Source: Phycisphaerae bacterium
Lineage (GTDB): Bacteria > Planctomycetota > Phycisphaerae > Sedimentisphaerales > Anaerobacaceae
NCBI GenBank assembly: GCA_028714855.1
Contig: JAQTLP010000005.1
Location: 62,001 to 126,000 of the forward strand
DNA: 64,000 bases
Direction: 5' to 3'
The notes beneath the pieces were generated by a model, which had not been told where the DNA came from, searched no databases, and saw nothing but the letters and a program-made list of their open reading frames with translations. The translations under genes and the position numbers were made by a program. Shown here in pieces: positions 62,543 to 64,000 of the stretch (within the stretch, counting starts at the first letter, position 1; every line of letters starts with the position of its first letter).

Positions 62543-64000
62543 TTCATTTCAGTTTAGCGCAAAATATCGCGGCAGCTATAGGTCAAACTGATTTAATCAT
62601 CGTTGGGTCGGCGATTTTACTTCTCTTTGTCATTTCATATATCTTCGGGCGCGAAGAAAAAGATATAAACGACTACTTTCTCGGCAGCAGAAAGATTCCT
62701 TCGATTGTCGCGTGCCTGTCTTTCGTAGCAACTGAAGTTAGCGCGCTTACAATCGTCGGCGTGCCGGCAACGGCATTCAGCGAGAACTGGGAGTACCTGC
62801 AGTTTTTTATCGGCTCGGCTGCTGCACGCATAGCGGTGGCGTTTCTGTTCATACCGGTATTTTATAAATACAACTGCACGAGCATATATGAATTTTTAAG
62901 GCACCGCTTCGGGCCGGAGACACAATATGCGGGTTCGATTTTCTTTTTTATTACGCGGTTAATATCGTCAGGCATCAGGTTGTATGCCGCGTGCATGGGG
63001 GTCGGGATTATTATGGGCTGGAGTCTGGCACAAACAATTCTGGTATTTACGGCGGTAAGTATCATATTCATCGCATTCGGGGGCATAAAAGCGGTGGTTT
63101 GGGCAGGCGCATATCAGGCGATAGTATTCTTCGCTGCGGGCGCTGCGATACTGACTTATCTTTCGCTGCACATAAATGGCGGATTGTCCGCCGCATGGCA
63201 AACCGCAGGCGAAGCGGGACGACTCAGTATTTTTAATTTTAAATTCGACCTTAATAATCCCACGACCTTTTGGGCGGGCAGCATCAACGCTTTTTTCATC
63301 GGCTTAGCTGTCTTCGGCACCGACCAAGAATTGATGCAAAGGTTACTTACGGTCAGGACCAGAAAGACAAGCCAGAAGACAATTATTATGACTATATTGG
63401 CGGCGCTTCCGATTTTGTGCATATATCTGGGGATCGGCACTTTACTTTACGTATTCTACCAACAGAACCCTGACATCATTCAGCCGGGCAGGACCAAAGA
63501 AGTCCTTTCGCACTTTGTGACAAATTCTCTGCCGGCCGGCTTAAAAGGATTGATGCTTTCAGCAATTATATTAGCCAGCATTGACTCTCCGTTAAGTTCG
63601 CTTGCCTCGTCTTTTGTGACGGATATTTACCGCCCGCTCATCAAAAAAACCGCGACGGAAAAACACTATTTAATGATTTCGAGGGCGGGAGTGGTTGCTT
63701 TCGGCGTCATCCTGGCAACTATTGCCTTTTCGTGCGAATCGGTGGAAAACATATTGTGGTTCGCATTCGAGATATTTTCCCTGACTGGAGGCGCAACTCT
63801 CGGCGTTTTCATTCTCGGCGTGCTGACACGACGAAGGGCCAACCTCAGCAACGTAATCGCAATGATTATCAGCACGTTATCTGTGACGGCCCTGCTGCTA
63901 ATGTCTCATAAAGGATATATTAAACTGGCGTGGAGCTGGCTGATAGTCATCGGCACAATAATAACGCTGATTTTGAACTGCCTGTTTAGCTGTATTAAGA
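62539..64000 (+). CDS. Sodium:solute symporter family protein, cut by window edge
   Basis: I translated 487 residues from ATG 62539; the frame is open at the right edge. SSS (SLC5-like) blocks: EEKDINDYFLGSRKIPSIVACLSFVATEVSALTIVGVPA, then FITRLISSGIRLYAACMGVG, FGTDQELMQRLLTVRTRKTSQK (the SSS signature region) and ASIDSPLSSLASSFVTDIYRP. About 12-13 membrane helices fall in the visible part. Its ATGA overlap with murQ ties it to amino-sugar recovery; the cargo could be GlcNAc-anhydroMurNAc or MurNAc. This is by context only. Confidence 0.9.
   Translation, partial: MIHFSLAQNIAAAIGQTDLIIVGSAILLLFVISYIFGREEKDINDYFLGSRKIPSIVACLSFVATEVSALTIVGVPATAFSENWEYLQFFIGSAAARIAVAFLFIPVFYKYNCTSIYEFLRHRFGPETQYAGSIFFFITRLISSGIRLYAACMGVGIIMGWSLAQTILVFTAVSIIFIAFGGIKAVVWAGAYQAIVFFAAGAAILTYLSLHINGGLSAAWQTAGEAGRLSIFNFKFDLNNPTTFWAGSINAFFIGLAVFGTDQELMQRLLTVRTRKTSQKTIIMTILAALPILCIYLGIGTLLYVFYQQNPDIIQPGRTKEVLSHFVTNSLPAGLKGLMLSAIILASIDSPLSSLASSFVTDIYRPLIKKTATEKHYLMISRAGVVAFGVILATIAFSCESVENILWFAFEIFSLTGGATLGVFILGVLTRRRANLSNVIAMIISTLSVTALLLMSHKGYIKLAWSWLIVIGTIITLILNCLFSCIK

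Overview
The window looks like a chromosomal segment of a free-living, saccharolytic Planctomycetota bacterium, most likely a Phycisphaerae/Sedimentisphaerales-type lineage. This is inferred from content, not from a marker tree: a long signal-peptide-bearing membrane pyrophosphatase, adenosylcobalamin-dependent ribonucleotide reductase, a PilM-type actin-fold protein fused to a membrane-anchored domain, eukaryote-like Ser/Thr kinase signalling, many secreted glycoside hydrolases, and beta-helix/LamG surface proteins. No rRNA, phage, integrase, transposase or CRISPR array was seen. One tRNA (Asn) is present.

Layout. 0-9.1 kb is core metabolism, mostly on the minus strand: argS (cut by the left edge), rsfS, hppA, then trkH (+), then argC-argJ and rplM-rpsI. 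9.1-11.5 kb holds a repeat element and three small accessory genes (MltR-like, unknown, GIY-YIG). 11.5-20.7 kb carries nrdJ with a pair of NrdR-like boxes, a shortened UvrC, and a minus-strand run of methyltransferase, ligA, SWIM-like protein and ribD, then tRNA-Asn. 21-25 kb has an overlapping kinase/phosphatase pair, an HpnI-like glycosyltransferase and a GGDEF protein. 25.4-30.6 kb is a minus-strand run of ahcY, a membrane/TPR protein and a GT-C/TPR protein. 30.7-33 kb has a GH10 xylanase and dus. 33.5-39.1 kb is a three-gene pilus-platform-like operon (PilM fusion and two membrane-anchored partners), divergent from mtaB. 41-46.3 kb holds a large beta-helix/LamG exoprotein, a secreted NUC1 nuclease and an unknown exported protein flanked by palindromic repeats.

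46.4-56.1 kb is a coherent uronate/glucuronoxylan locus: MFS hexuronate-type permease, a complete TRAP transporter (DctP-Q-M), GH67 and GH115 alpha-glucuronidases. With the unlinked GH10 xylanase it would debranch and cut glucuronoxylan and import the released acid. 58.6-64 kb is a tightly overlapped operon for amino-sugar/peptidoglycan recycling: a GH20-like hexosaminidase without signal peptide, AnmK, MurQ and a sodium:solute symporter (cut by the right edge). It suggests a route that uses an SSS symporter and a GH20 enzyme in place of AmpG and NagZ.

The least explained non-coding signals are an intergenic repeat family. Two copies form what reads by eye as a perfect 136-bp inverted repeat flanking argJ-argC-rpsI-rplM. 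A longer version, about 350 bp, occurs upstream of rplM and of dus and contains a hairpin with a compensatory base-pair change. Several promoters place the -10 box so close to the start codon that leaderless mRNAs are expected.
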